Origin: Pedobacter punctiformis
GTDB lineage: Bacteria; Bacteroidota; Bacteroidia; Sphingobacteriales; Sphingobacteriaceae
Assembly (NCBI RefSeq): GCF_027213715.1
Contig: NZ_JAPWGM010000001.1
Location: 186,001-250,000 of the forward strand
DNA length: 64,000 nt
Direction of reading: 5' to 3'
The position numbers and the translations under genes are program-made. The stretch's first letter is position 1, and the number at the start of each line of letters is the position of its first letter. The notes beneath the pieces were generated by a model. That model saw only the letters and a program-made list of their open reading frames with translations. It did not search any database and was not told the origin of the DNA. Of this stretch, positions 1-9,755 are shown piece by piece.

Positions 1-401
1 AACCGGGTGTAGCCAGTTCTGCTGATTTAAAAGGCCCCTACGCAAGTCAGAGTTTTGCCACGCAGCCGGCTACAAATTTATATGAAAGACATTTTAACGG
101 TTATTATTTTTGGTTAACGCAGGAGCTGTGGAAAACAAAGCTTACTGCACTTTTAGCTTATGACGTTTACGATCCGAATACTAATGTTAGCGGAACTGTA
201 ATTGGTCAGCCAAATAATTTTACAACCGCCGGCGATATAAAATATGCCACATTTGGCTACGGACTTACCTATCAGTTAAATGGAAGGTTAAAATTTACAC
301 TTTATAACGAGCATGTGGAGAATGAAAAAACAATTGTTGAAGGATTTGACCGTGACCTGAGAGATGATGTATTTACGGCACGCTTGCAATACCGCTGGTA
401 A
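1..401 (+). CDS. Outer-membrane beta-barrel porin, C-terminal fragment
   Basis: An open frame enters from the left edge and ends in TAA at 399-401, giving about 132 residues. The fragment has alternating hydrophobic and polar beta-strand segments (YATFGYGLTYQLNG, LKFTLYNEHVE) and finishes in LQYRW; a terminal aromatic residue is the usual C-terminal strand signature of outer-membrane barrels recognised by the BAM machinery. The pattern fits a phosphate-selective-porin-like or general porin barrel. The N-terminal part, including any signal peptide, lies outside the window, so the substrate cannot be judged. The next gene on the same strand begins 32 bp downstream. Confidence 0.6.
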   Translation, partial: PGVASSADLKGPYASQSFATQPATNLYERHFNGYYFWLTQELWKTKLTALLAYDVYDPNTNVSGTVIGQPNNFTTAGDIKYATFGYGLTYQLNGRLKFTLYNEHVENEKTIVEGFDRDLRDDVFTARLQYRW

Positions 402-433
402 TTTTTAATTTTAAAAAATGATATCATCTAACC

Positions 434-1975
434 ATGGATAAGAAAATAGCTTTACTACAAGATAAAATACAACAGGCAAATCTTGGTGGCGGACAGGCCC
501 GGATTGACAGTCAACATAAAAAAGGAAAATTAACCGCCAGAGAACGTATTCATTTTTTAATGGATGAGGGCAGTTTTGAAGAAATTGGAATGATGGTTAC
601 CCACCGCAGTACCGATTTTGGAATGGAGCGTGAAAAATATCTTGGAGATGGTGTAATTACCGGGTATGGAACCATTAACGGTCGTTTAACTTATGTATTT
701 TCTCAGGATTTCACAATTTTTGGCGGTTCATTATCAGAAACCCATGCCGAAAAGATTTGCAAATTAATGGAAATGGCCATGAAAAATGGAGCTCCGTTAA
801 TTGGATTAAATGATAGTGGTGGTGCCCGTATTCAGGAAGGTGTAGTTTCTTTAGGTGGTTATGCTGATATTTTTTACCGCAATGTTCAGGCTTCCGGCGT
901 TATCCCCCAGTTATCTGCAATTATGGGGCCCTGTGCTGGCGGAGCCGTATATTCTCCGGCAATTACCGACTTTATTTTAATGGTGGAGAACACCTCATAT
1001 ATGTTTGTAACAGGCCCGAATGTGGTTAAAACAGTTACGCATGAGGAAGTAACCTCTGAAGAATTAGGAGGTGCAAGCACACATGCTACAAAATCGGGTG
1101 TAACGCATTTTGCCTGTGCCAATGAAATTGAAGCCATTAACCATGTTAAAAAGTTATTGAGCTACATGCCTCAAAATTGTGAGGAAATGGCAGAAATACT
1201 TCCTTACGAAGACTCCGATGAAAGCAGACTGGGACTAAACACATTTATGCCTCAAAATGCGTCGCAGCCTTATGATATTCGTGAGGTAATTTCTGCCGTA
1301 GCAGATGCGGAAAGTTTTTTAGAGGTACACAAAGATTTCGCTGAAAACATTGTAGTGGGTTTTGCCCGTCTTGCCGGAAGAAGTATTGGTATTGTGGCAA
1401 ATCAACCCGCTTATCTTGCTGGCGTTTTAGATAGCAACTCTTCTACCAAAGCCGCTCGTTTTGTTCGCTTTTGCGATTGTTTTAACATTCCCCTTCTGGT
1501 TTTCGAAGATGTTCCGGGCTTTTTACCGGGTACGGATCAGGAATGGAACGGAATTATAACCAATGGTGCCAAACTTTTATACGCCTTTAGCGAAGCTACA
1601 GTACCACGCATTACCGTAATTACCCGTAAAGCTTATGGCGGTGCCTATGATGTGATGAATAGTAAACACATCGGTGCGGATATGAATTATGCATGGCCAA
1701 GTGCTGAAATTGCCGTTATGGGCGCTAAAGGTGCTGCAGAAATTATCTTTAAAAGAGAGATTACCTCGGCAGAAGATCCACAGGAAAAATGGCTTGAAAA
1801 AGAAAAGTTATATTCTGATATTTTTGCTAATCCATACCGTGCTGCAGAGCGTGGTTTTGTGGATGAAGTAATAGAACCTTCGCAAACCCGCATAAAATTA
1901 ATCCGTGCCTTTAAAATGCTTGAAAACAAAGTGGTTAATAATCCACGAAAAAAACACGGCAATATACCCTTGTAA
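434..1975 (+). CDS. Acyl-CoA carboxylase carboxyltransferase (beta) subunit
   Basis: 513 residues, the usual length of propionyl-CoA or methylcrotonyl-CoA carboxylase beta subunits. The protein transfers carboxyl from carboxybiotin to an acyl-CoA in the cytoplasm. Two crotonase-fold halves are visible. The N half carries [11 protein letters not shown] at residues 126-136 and the C half carries the second glycine-rich oxyanion motif [15 protein letters not shown]. The C-terminal part ([17 protein letters not shown]) matches propionyl/methylcrotonyl-type enzymes rather than AccD, which has an N-terminal zinc ribbon that is absent here. No biotin carboxylase or biotin-carrier gene is visible next to it, so the partner subunit must be elsewhere and the exact acyl-CoA is uncertain. 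Confidence 0.9.
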   Translation: MDKKIALLQDKIQQANLGGGQARIDSQHKKGKLTARERIHFLMDEGSFEEIGMMVTHRSTDFGMEREKYLGDGVITGYGTINGRLTYVFSQDFTIFGGSLSETHAEKICKLMEMAMKNGAPLIGLNDSGGARIQEGVVSLGGYADIFYRNVQASGVIPQLSAIMGPCAGGAVYSPAITDFILMVENTSYMFVTGPNVVKTVTHEEVTSEELGGASTHATKSGVTHFACANEIEAINHVKKLLSYMPQNCEEMAEILPYEDSDESRLGLNTFMPQNASQPYDIREVISAVADAESFLEVHKDFAENIVVGFARLAGRSIGIVANQPAYLAGVLDSNSSTKAARFVRFCDCFNIPLLVFEDVPGFLPGTDQEWNGIITNGAKLLYAFSEATVPRITVITRKAYGGAYDVMNSKHIGADMNYAWPSAEIAVMGAKGAAEIIFKREITSAEDPQEKWLEKEKLYSDIFANPYRAAERGFVDEVIEPSQTRIKLIRAFKMLENKVVNNPRKKHGNIPL

Positions 1976-2077
1976 TTATGAAAGACGGGTGAAATTCTGA
2001 ATTGAATAATAGTAATTGTACATTTTTACATTTCATCAATTTAGTTCTGGCATCCATTTTACATATTTACATCTTAT

Positions 2078-3244
2078 ATGCTAAAGCGTACAGATATATT
2101 GTTGATGGCCTTTTGCACGGGCCTTATCGTTGCAAACATTTATTATTGCCAGCCCCTGGTTATTTTAGTGGCTAAAGATTTTAACTTAACCGAAAGTTAT
2201 GCAGGCCGTATCACCTATTTAACTCAAATTGGTTATGCCCTGGGTTTGTTTCTTTTAGTACCGCTGGGTGATATGTTTGAACGCAAAAAGCAAATCCTTT
2301 TAATTACAGCCCTTGCCATTTTCGCTTTATTAATTGCAGCCGTTTCCAAAACCTTTTTATTGCTTGAAATTGCCAGTATACTTATTGGAGCATGTTCAAT
2401 AGTTCCGCAACTTATTTTGCCTTTAGCTGCAAATTTAAGTACCGATGAAAACCGGGGCGCTAATATTGGCATGATTATGAGTGGCTTGCTCGTTGGTATT
2501 CTCGCCTCAAGAGCCGTTAGCGGAAGCATTGGCTTTTGGCTGGGCTGGAGAGCAGTTTATTATATGGCCGCAGCAATTTGTTTACTTCTGATTGGCTTAA
2601 TGGCTAAACGTTTCCCTCAAAGCTATCCCACATTTAAGGGGAATTATAAAGAATTAATGAGTTCGATGTTTAGCTACATTAAAACTCAACCGGTTTTACG
2701 CGAAACATCCATCATCAATTTTTTAGCATTTGCTATTATTAGTGCCTTTTGGACCACCATGGTTTTATTTTTGGCCAATCCCCCATTTAACTTTCAAACC
2801 CTGGAGATTGGTTTATTTGGCATTGCAGGTGCAGCCGGAGCTTTAGCCGCACCATTGGTTGGTAAACTGAGCGATGGAGGCAATCCGCGGAAGAATTTAA
2901 TGACGGGTTTTATTTTACAGATTATAAGTATTGTTTTCTTCTATTTTACCGGAAACCATTTATATCTATTCATTATCGGGATTATATTGATTGATATCGC
3001 CCAACAAGCTATCCACGTAACCAATCAAACCCGTATCTACACTTTAATTCCTGAAGCGAGAAACCGCCTCAATACAATCTTTATGTCCGTAAGTTTTATT
3101 GGGGCAAGCTGTGGTTCGGCAATGGGTTTATGGTTGTGGGATCAGGGTGGCTGGATGCTTTTCTGTTATGGCATGACCGGGATTATAATCCTCAACATGT
3201 TAATTTACCTGTTTTATGGAAAGAAAAAATTTAACCCTTCGTAA
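2078..3244 (+). CDS. MFS transporter
   Basis: 388 residues with about twelve hydrophobic segments, the size of a compact major facilitator transporter in the inner membrane. The first cytoplasmic loop carries the MFS motif A pattern GDMFERKK at residues 64-71, between the second and third helices. The overall look (early IYYCQPL stretch, the Asn-Gln-Thr-Arg stretch NQTRIYTLIPEARNRLN in the second half) is that of the YgaY/sugar-efflux-like MFS group often annotated only as MFS transporter. The substrate cannot be inferred. It lies 102 bp after the carboxylase gene on the same strand; no terminator is obvious between them. Confidence 0.88.
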   Translation: MLKRTDILLMAFCTGLIVANIYYCQPLVILVAKDFNLTESYAGRITYLTQIGYALGLFLLVPLGDMFERKKQILLITALAIFALLIAAVSKTFLLLEIASILIGACSIVPQLILPLAANLSTDENRGANIGMIMSGLLVGILASRAVSGSIGFWLGWRAVYYMAAAICLLLIGLMAKRFPQSYPTFKGNYKELMSSMFSYIKTQPVLRETSIINFLAFAIISAFWTTMVLFLANPPFNFQTLEIGLFGIAGAAGALAAPLVGKLSDGGNPRKNLMTGFILQIISIVFFYFTGNHLYLFIIGIILIDIAQQAIHVTNQTRIYTLIPEARNRLNTIFMSVSFIGASCGSAMGLWLWDQGGWMLFCYGMTGIIILNMLIYLFYGKKKFNPS

Positions 3245-3343
3245 ACAAGTTTAGCCTAAAATATTATATCCATCAGACAGGTATTCCGGCATTTGTTTTT
3301 ATTTTAGCCGTATTACGAAAGGCAATAAGCCTAAATACAGTTA

Positions 3344-3769
3344 ATGGTTCAAGTAGAACAAATATTTCCATCGCTCACCTGGCGCATCAGACATGAAGTG
3401 ATGTATCCTGATCGTCCTTTCGATTTTGTAAAACTGAAAGAAGATTTCGAAGGCATTCATTTTGGTTTATATGCGGATCATAAACTAACCGGCGTGGTTT
3501 CTCTTTTCCAGGAAGGAACTATTTACCAGTTCAGAAAATTAGCCGTTTTAACCGCTGCACAAAAAATGGGTTACGGTGCTCAATTGCTGCAATATGTAAT
3601 CGATTTTTGCAAAATTCAAAAGGCAACAAAACTATGGTGTAATGCCCGGGTAAATGCAAAAGAATTTTATGTTAAATTTGGTTTTCAGGCAACAGATCGG
3701 ATCTTTTCAAAAGATGGGCTTGATTTTGTAATTATGGAGTTAGCATTAAATAAAATTGAAGAAAAATAA
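3344..3769 (+). CDS. GNAT family N-acetyltransferase
   Basis: 141 residues, a single GNAT fold. The acetyl-CoA pyrophosphate-binding motif A is recognisable as QKMGYG at residues 73-78, after the beta-4 strand RKLAVL. The later VNAKEFYVKFGFQ segment is the typical GNAT C-terminal motif in which the aromatic and phenylalanine/glycine residues close the fold. The acceptor could be a small molecule or a protein N-terminus or lysine; the sequence does not say. It sits between an MFS transporter and an M42 peptidase, all on + with 78-99 bp gaps, so co-transcription is possible but not shown. Confidence 0.85.
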   Translation: MVQVEQIFPSLTWRIRHEVMYPDRPFDFVKLKEDFEGIHFGLYADHKLTGVVSLFQEGTIYQFRKLAVLTAAQKMGYGAQLLQYVIDFCKIQKATKLWCNARVNAKEFYVKFGFQATDRIFSKDGLDFVIMELALNKIEEK

Positions 3770-3847
3770 ATAGTTTGTAACCTTGTTGCAGTATAAACCT
3801 TAATAAATTCAAAAATAAAATCGCCTGATGGTGTAATTAATAATAAT

Positions 3848-4966
3848 ATGGCAAAGAAAAAAGACGAAGAAAACAAGAAAAAACATGTTCCGGTAGTGAC
3901 TAAAAAATCATTACAGTTTTTTGAAGAATACATTAATAATCCTGCTCCAACTGGTTACGAATGGGAAGGGCAAAAACTTTGGCTAAACTATTTAAAACCA
4001 TATATCGACGAACATTTTATTGATAATTATGGAACTGCCGTTGGTGTAATTAATCCAAAAGCTGAATATAAAGTTGTTATTGAAGCCCATGCAGATGAAA
4101 TTTCGTGGTATGTAAATTACATTACTGCTGATGGTTTAATTTATGTAATCCGCAATGGCGGTTCTGATCATCAGATTGCTCCTTCTAAACGCGTAAATAT
4201 CCACACTGAAAAAGGTATGGTAAAAGCTGTTTTTGGCTGGCCGGCCATCCACACCCGTCATGGCGAAAAAGAACAGGCGCCTGAGTTGAAAAACATTTTC
4301 CTTGACTGTGGTTGTACCACTAAAGAAGAAGTAGAAAAACTAGGTGTTCATGTTGGTTGTGTAATTACGTACGAGGATGAATTTATGGTTTTAAACGATC
4401 GTTATTATGTTGGCCGTGCTTTAGATAACCGTGCAGGTGGTTTTATGATCGCTGAAGTAGCGCGTTTATTAAAAGAGAACAAAAAGAAATTGCCTTTTGC
4501 CTTATATATTGTAAACTCGGTACAGGAAGAAATTGGTTTACGGGGTGCAGAAATGATTGCCCAGCGTATAAAACCCCATGTTGCTATTGTGACGGATGTT
4601 ACACATGATACGACTACGCCAATGATCAATAAAAACATTCAGGGCGACTTATCAGCAGGCAAAGGTCCGGTTGTTTCATACGCACCTGCGGTACAAACCA
4701 ACCTGAACAAATTGCTTATTAAAACCGCAGAGAAAAATAATATCTCTTTCCAGCGCCAGGCTTCATCACGGTCTACAGGTACAGATACAGATGCTTTTGC
4801 TTATTCTAATGGCGGGGTTCCTTCTGCATTAATTTCTTTGCCATTGCGTTACATGCACACCACGGTAGAAATGGTGCACAAAGAAGATGTAGATAATGTA
4901 ATCAGCTTAATTTACGAAAGCTTATTAAATATTAAAGCCGGACAGGATTTTAGAGAATTTAAATAG
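3848..4966 (+). CDS. M42 family metallopeptidase (glutamyl/deblocking aminopeptidase-like)
   Basis: 372 residues. M42 enzymes are cytoplasmic, multimeric di-metal aminopeptidases that trim peptides. The expected metal ligands and catalytic residues are present: H81 with D83 (EAHADE), D193 (DNRAGG), the glutamate pair E227/E228 (QEEIG), D250 (VTDVTHD) and H337 (RYMHTT). The N-terminus starts with a charged Lys/Glu-rich segment (about residues 1-15) that is not part of the catalytic fold and has no signal peptide. The ATG at 3848 is preceded by AT-rich DNA without a strong ribosome-binding site, as is normal in this phylum. A rho-independent terminator follows 11 bp after the stop. Confidence 0.9.
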   Translation: MAKKKDEENKKKHVPVVTKKSLQFFEEYINNPAPTGYEWEGQKLWLNYLKPYIDEHFIDNYGTAVGVINPKAEYKVVIEAHADEISWYVNYITADGLIYVIRNGGSDHQIAPSKRVNIHTEKGMVKAVFGWPAIHTRHGEKEQAPELKNIFLDCGCTTKEEVEKLGVHVGCVITYEDEFMVLNDRYYVGRALDNRAGGFMIAEVARLLKENKKKLPFALYIVNSVQEEIGLRGAEMIAQRIKPHVAIVTDVTHDTTTPMINKNIQGDLSAGKGPVVSYAPAVQTNLNKLLIKTAEKNNISFQRQASSRSTGTDTDAFAYSNGGVPSALISLPLRYMHTTVEMVHKEDVDNVISLIYESLLNIKAGQDFREFK

Positions 4967-4977
4967 AACTTAAACAT

Positions 4978-5004
4978 AAAGGCGGCAATAAAATACCGCC
5001 TTTT
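4978..5004 (+). terminator. Rho-independent terminator after the M42 peptidase gene
   Basis: AAAGGCGG pairs with CCGCCTTT around a 10-nt loop and is followed by a T-rich run. It lies just past the M42 stop codon and probably ends the + transcription unit. Confidence 0.8.
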
Positions 5005-5065
5005 GTTTTATAAATGGCTTAATTTCGATTAAACAATTATAAATCCAATCCTGCCTGTGTTATTT

Positions 5066-5118
5066 AAACCCGATAGAAGCGGCATCCCCATTTTTTATTG
5101 GGATATAGCGAAAAGCGG
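5066..5118 (+). repeat. Dispersed palindromic repeat, copy 1
   Basis: A 53-bp element beginning AAACCCGATAGAAGCGGCAT, followed by a hairpin (CCCCAT, T-run, ATTGGG) and AAAGCGG. It matches a second copy on the opposite strand at 45266-45321 through almost its whole length. It lies in the convergent gap between the M42 peptidase and the lipoprotein gene. It looks like a REP/MITE-like intergenic element. Confidence 0.6.
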
Positions 5119-5202
5119 AAACCAATTTTCCAAAGAACCACAGATATTGCTTTACTAATCCTTAAAAAATTGAATTTCGCCAGTTAACAGAGTTCCATAA
5201 CA

Positions 5203-6885
5203 TTATTTCTGATCCTTTATTTTTGGAATATCTAATTCAAAAGGGATTTCCTGGTTAAATTGTCCTTCATTCTGTTTGAATCTAATAATCACTGTAGCAG
5301 GTTTTTTTACATACTTAGCTAATATACCTTCATTCTCAGGAGAATAATCGTCTATACGAAAGGTTGCCAGCGGATGCAGTTTATTGCCTTTTTCAAAAGC
5401 ATAAAACTCGACCATATTTTCCAGTAAAGGTTCACCTCTTTTAATGTTTAGCGTTACCCCATCAGCAGCCATGCTTAAACCTTTTGGCAGTTGATTAATG
5501 TTAAACTCTTTATCGTAATAATTATTTACACTTAAATTAATTTTACCAATTACTTTTGTGGCAGACTGATTTTTCATCGGAAACTTTACCGCATTTAAAT
5601 TATAGTTCCTGTTTGAATAACCTACATTAAAGTAATCTCTGGCATTATCTATTTGATCAATGTCTATTGTATCTTTTTTATCTCCAACAAGCTGAATATC
5701 ATCAAAATCTATATTCATATTCCCATTGTTATAACCGTGTGGAACAGATGAATATAACATGACATAATCGGCTTCATTCTGTTTAACAGGTAGCGTTACG
5801 CAGTTAATTTTTAATAATTTAGCCACGTTTTCTTTGGTTATATTTACCAGAGGAAGAAACTCATGCTGAACTTCTTGCACCTGCGCTATTGCTTGTTGTG
5901 GTATTTTATTTCCCAGATCAATGGTTTCAACATGGCCTTTATTTGACCTTAAAAAGAAATCGACCTGACCAACCTTGCCGCTGGCTTTAAGATTTAAAAT
6001 ATGAATAGGATGAAATTTATGAAGCGAATCCTGATCCTCTTCTTTATACCTTAACCGGAGATCATTGTAATCAGAAGCCATTTCTGTATAAGGCATATCA
6101 TGGTTTCTATACCATAAATAATGTCTGAAATCGTTGATTCGTCCATCACTTACAAGCGTTTTGCCCTTTTCATCAGCTAAACTGATGTTTAAACGTCCAA
6201 AATCCAGTTCCATTAAACTATCCTTTACAGTTGTTTGACTCGAGTTAGGTGTTTCAACACTCTCGCTTATAAACAAGTAATTATCATAGCCTGGCTGTTT
6301 ATACTCTTCTACCCTTTTCTTTTCACTGAAATCTTTTCTGTCAAAACTATCATAAGTATAATCATAGCTTTGCCTCCTGCCTTTATTTTCAACCATTAAG
6401 GTAACCCCATCATTTGTCATATCAAGCAGGGTAATTTCTGCACTATCTTTCAGTATCGCTTTACCAATATCGTTTTTGTTGAGCGAAAATTTATAATAAG
6501 TATCCGGTACAAAAACAGAAAGGCTTACATGTATTGATCCGTCTTTTTGAGGCGTAAATATATATCGGTGTGGGTATTGAAGATCAGCTGTTCCAAGATC
6601 AGTCTGAATCTGATTTCCATTAAGAACCAGTTTAAAACTTTTTTGTAACTCAGCCTTAAATGAAGAAATATTAAAGGCACTATCTTTGTATATCGCTGGA
6701 TCGGTATTTGCATCATACAAATCCAGGTTGCGGTAAAAACCTGTTGCATGATATTTATCTTCCAGTTTTGCATAGTCAAGAAATAACTTTTGCCTTTCAT
6801 TTAAACCACTTTTGCAAGCACTTAAAAAAATCATTGCAAGAAACCCTGCGGCAATAAATGTTTTGAGAACGCTCATTTTTTTCAT
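5203..6885 (-). CDS. Lipoprotein of unknown function
   Basis: 560 residues. The N-terminus is a lipoprotein signal: charged start, hydrophobic stretch at about residues 9-21, lipobox LSAC with the acylated cysteine at position 24. The mature protein is predicted to be exported and membrane-anchored. I recognise no catalytic motif. The rest is mixed beta-rich sequence with many Asp/Asn/Lys residues and no transmembrane segment, which would suit a surface or periplasmic binding or structural protein. It is transcribed alone, divergently from the S9 peptidase gene 306 bp away. A candidate promoter element (TAATTTTG) lies 45-52 bp upstream of the start. Confidence 0.7.
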   Translation of the reverse strand: MKKMSVLKTFIAAGFLAMIFLSACKSGLNERQKLFLDYAKLEDKYHATGFYRNLDLYDANTDPAIYKDSAFNISSFKAELQKSFKLVLNGNQIQTDLGTADLQYPHRYIFTPQKDGSIHVSLSVFVPDTYYKFSLNKNDIGKAILKDSAEITLLDMTNDGVTLMVENKGRRQSYDYTYDSFDRKDFSEKKRVEEYKQPGYDNYLFISESVETPNSSQTTVKDSLMELDFGRLNISLADEKGKTLVSDGRINDFRHYLWYRNHDMPYTEMASDYNDLRLRYKEEDQDSLHKFHPIHILNLKASGKVGQVDFFLRSNKGHVETIDLGNKIPQQAIAQVQEVQHEFLPLVNITKENVAKLLKINCVTLPVKQNEADYVMLYSSVPHGYNNGNMNIDFDDIQLVGDKKDTIDIDQIDNARDYFNVGYSNRNYNLNAVKFPMKNQSATKVIGKINLSVNNYYDKEFNINQLPKGLSMAADGVTLNIKRGEPLLENMVEFYAFEKGNKLHPLATFRIDDYSPENEGILAKYVKKPATVIIRFKQNEGQFNQEIPFELDIPKIKDQK

Positions 6886-7191
6886 GGAGTATTTTGTTTT
6901 AACGGTTAGAAAAGTTTAAAGTAACAGCACAAAATTACAGCCAAAATTTCAGGGCATACGAAGATAGTTTCATACAGCTTGTACAGGAATAATTAACTAC
7001 CCTTTTTGGCTTAATAAAGTGATATGTAAATTATAAATTCATACAAAGTGATAACACCGGGGAAAACACGCCCCAATAAATACCATAATATGATTATAAT
7101 AAACTACTCTTAGTGTAAATAAGCAGTTACCCTGCTGCATGGCAACTTAAATTTTACAATATTTGAAAACCAAACATCAAATACACGGGAT
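6886..7191. other. Divergent intergenic region with candidate promoter
   Basis: 306 bp without a gene between the lipoprotein (-) and the S9 peptidase (+). On the minus strand TAATTTTG (plus coordinates 6930-6937) matches the Bacteroidota -7 consensus TAnnTTTG, although the -33 position reads TTCG, not TTTG. The middle is AT-rich and has a CCGGGG/CCCC pair near 7059-7075. No RNA gene or open frame of note was seen. Confidence 0.4.
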
Positions 7192-9609
7192 ATGATTAAA
7201 AAACTACACCTCTATTTTTTAATAGCTGGCTCTTGCATTGCATTAAATTCTGCTGCGCAGGATGCTGTTAGCTATCAAACACCACCAAAAGAAATTGCTG
7301 ATTTATTACTTGCAAAGCCAACACCAGGTGTTAGCATTGATGGTAAAGCAGAGTGGATATTATTTAGTGAACGCAATTCTTATCCCTCAGTTGAGGAATT
7401 GGCCATGCCTGAATACCGCATTGCCGGGTTAAGACTTAATCCAAATAATTATGCGCCTAGCAGACAGACTTATATTAATAATTTTAGTCTGAAGAATATT
7501 AAAACCAATCAAACATTCCCTGTAACCGGCTTACCAACACCATTGTATGCCGGAAACATAAACTGGAATCCTTCAGAAAACAAAGTAGCTTTTACCAATA
7601 CAACGCCAAAAGGAGTTGATTTATACATTATTGATTTAGCAACGAAAAAAGCAACCAAGGTTAATAAAGCCTTTTTAAATGTTGTTTTAGGCAGCGGTGT
7701 TACCTGGTTAAACGATCAAACCGTAATTTACCGTACAGCTACAAAACCGGCAAGTGCGGCACCTGCAAAACCTTTAATGCCTAAAGGACCAACCATACAA
7801 CAAAACTTAGGTAAAGCAGCTCCAAGCCCTACTTACCAGGATTTAATTAAATCGCCTTATGACGAACAATTATTTGAATTTTTCGCGACTTCGCAACTGG
7901 TAAAAAATACGGCTGGAGTAGAAACACCTATTGGCAAGCCAGCCATTTACGGTTCGGTAAATTTATCGCCTGATAAAACTTATATGATGATTGAAACCAT
8001 CCGTAAACCATTTTCTTATCTGGTATCGGCCGGAGGTTTTCCATCAACGGTAACCATAACGGATTTAACCGGCAAAACGGTGAAAGTACTGGCAGAACTT
8101 CCTTCATCAGAAGGTACTCCATCCGGCTACGATAATACGCAAAATATCCCCCGTAGTTTTGACTGGCGTGATGATGAACCTGCCACAGTAATTTGGGCAA
8201 AACCTTTGGATAGTGGTTTAATTAAGAAAGATGTACCTTTCCATGATGCAGTTTATTCATTAAGTGCACCTTTTACCGGGCAGGAAAAGGAATTGTTCAA
8301 AACCCAAACCCGCTATCGTGGTGTACAATGGGGTGATGCTAACTTAGCCTTAATTTCTGAAGGTTTACGCAGCAAGCAAACCAATAAAGTTAGTCGCTAC
8401 AACCCTGCAACCGGAGCGGTAGAAGAATTGTACAGCCGCAATCAAACAGATGCTTATGGCAATCCGGGATCTGCTGTAACTACTAAAAATAAATATGGCC
8501 GTCAGGTTATACACACGGTAGATAACGGCACGAAGTTGTTAATGAACAACCCGGTTGGATCATCGGAAAAAGGTGATTTACCTTTCTTAGCCAAATTTGA
8601 TTTATCAACAAAGAAAAATGAAATCATCTGGCGCAGTGCCGAAGGTACTTATGAATATGTAAGTGATGTAATCGATCCTGACAAACTGGTATTGCTTACC
8701 CGTAAAGAAAGTCAGAAGTTGGTACCTAACTATTATATTAAAAATTTAATTTTAAGAGTAGCTGACCGCCCGATTACCGATTTCAAAAATCCATATCCAT
8801 CTTTAGAAGGCATTACCAAAGAAAAAATTTCTTATAAACGTGCCGATGGAGTTGATTTAACAGGTGATTTATATTTGCCAAAAGGATATAACAAGGATAA
8901 AGATGGCCCGCTACCAACTATAATTTGGGCTTATCCGCGTGAGTTTAACTCGGCTGCTGATGCTGCACAAATTCGTGGATCAAAAGATAAATTTACAACC
9001 ATAAGCTGGGCATCACCAATATTTTGGGTAACCCGTGGTTATGCTGTACTGGATAATGCAGAAATGCCAATTGTGGCTAAAGATGGTAAAAAACCTAACG
9101 ATACTTTTGTTGATCAGTTACAATTAAACGCAGAAGCCGCCATTAATAAACTGGCCGATTTAGGTGTTGGAGATAAAAAACGTATGGCCGTAGGTGGTCA
9201 TAGTTACGGTGCTTTTATGACGGCTAACCTTTTAGCACATACTAACCTTTTTGCAGCAGGTATAGCCAGAAGCGGTGCTTACAACAGAACCCTGACCCCT
9301 TTCGGGTTCCAAAATGAAGAACGTACTTATTGGCAGGTTCCTCAATTGTATTACGAAATGAGTCCGTTTAGTTATGCAGATAAAATTAAAACGCCACTTC
9401 TTTTAATCCATGGCGATAGTGATGATAATCCAGGTACATTCCCAATTAACAGCGAGCGCTTGTTTAATGCAATTAAAGGTGCAGGAGGAACAACCCGTTT
9501 CGTGTTTTTACCATACGAAGCACACAGTTACCGGGGCAAAGAAAATCTTTTACATATGCTTTGGGAACAAGATCAGTGGCTTGAAAAATATGTGAAAAAT
9601 AAAAAATAA
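7192..9609 (+). CDS. S9 family peptidase (prolyl oligopeptidase fold), secreted
   Basis: 805 residues. A signal peptide ending near AAQ (residues 1-23) directs it to the periplasm or outside. Residues about 50-540 look like the beta-propeller that gates substrate entry, and the last 250 residues are the alpha/beta-hydrolase domain. The catalytic triad is visible: S671 in GGHSYG, the aspartate at D744 in HGDSDDN, and H778 in EAHSYR. Length and layout resemble the bacterial glutamyl-endopeptidase-like or acylaminoacyl branch (S9D/S9C) rather than cytosolic prolyl oligopeptidase. It is followed by its own terminator, so it is probably monocistronic. Likely role: breakdown of imported or surface peptides. 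Confidence 0.88.
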   Translation: MIKKLHLYFLIAGSCIALNSAAQDAVSYQTPPKEIADLLLAKPTPGVSIDGKAEWILFSERNSYPSVEELAMPEYRIAGLRLNPNNYAPSRQTYINNFSLKNIKTNQTFPVTGLPTPLYAGNINWNPSENKVAFTNTTPKGVDLYIIDLATKKATKVNKAFLNVVLGSGVTWLNDQTVIYRTATKPASAAPAKPLMPKGPTIQQNLGKAAPSPTYQDLIKSPYDEQLFEFFATSQLVKNTAGVETPIGKPAIYGSVNLSPDKTYMMIETIRKPFSYLVSAGGFPSTVTITDLTGKTVKVLAELPSSEGTPSGYDNTQNIPRSFDWRDDEPATVIWAKPLDSGLIKKDVPFHDAVYSLSAPFTGQEKELFKTQTRYRGVQWGDANLALISEGLRSKQTNKVSRYNPATGAVEELYSRNQTDAYGNPGSAVTTKNKYGRQVIHTVDNGTKLLMNNPVGSSEKGDLPFLAKFDLSTKKNEIIWRSAEGTYEYVSDVIDPDKLVLLTRKESQKLVPNYYIKNLILRVADRPITDFKNPYPSLEGITKEKISYKRADGVDLTGDLYLPKGYNKDKDGPLPTIIWAYPREFNSAADAAQIRGSKDKFTTISWASPIFWVTRGYAVLDNAEMPIVAKDGKKPNDTFVDQLQLNAEAAINKLADLGVGDKKRMAVGGHSYGAFMTANLLAHTNLFAAGIARSGAYNRTLTPFGFQNEERTYWQVPQLYYEMSPFSYADKIKTPLLLIHGDSDDNPGTFPINSERLFNAIKGAGGTTRFVFLPYEAHSYRGKENLLHMLWEQDQWLEKYVKNKK

Positions 9610-9628
9610 TACACCCTTATTGCGATTT

Positions 9629-9655
9629 AAAATGCCCCGATATGGGGCATTTTTC
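9629..9655 (+). terminator. Rho-independent terminator after the S9 peptidase gene
   Basis: ATGCCCC pairs with GGGGCAT across a 5-nt loop, flanked by A-run and T-run, 20 bp after the stop codon. Confidence 0.85.
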
Positions 9656-9755
9656 ATATCTGTTAAATTAAGTTAACAGCTATTCCGGTTTCTATTTTTT
9701 CCCTACATTTAGTCCGGCAAATTGAACATAAATCCAACTTATTTGTTAAGCTGTT

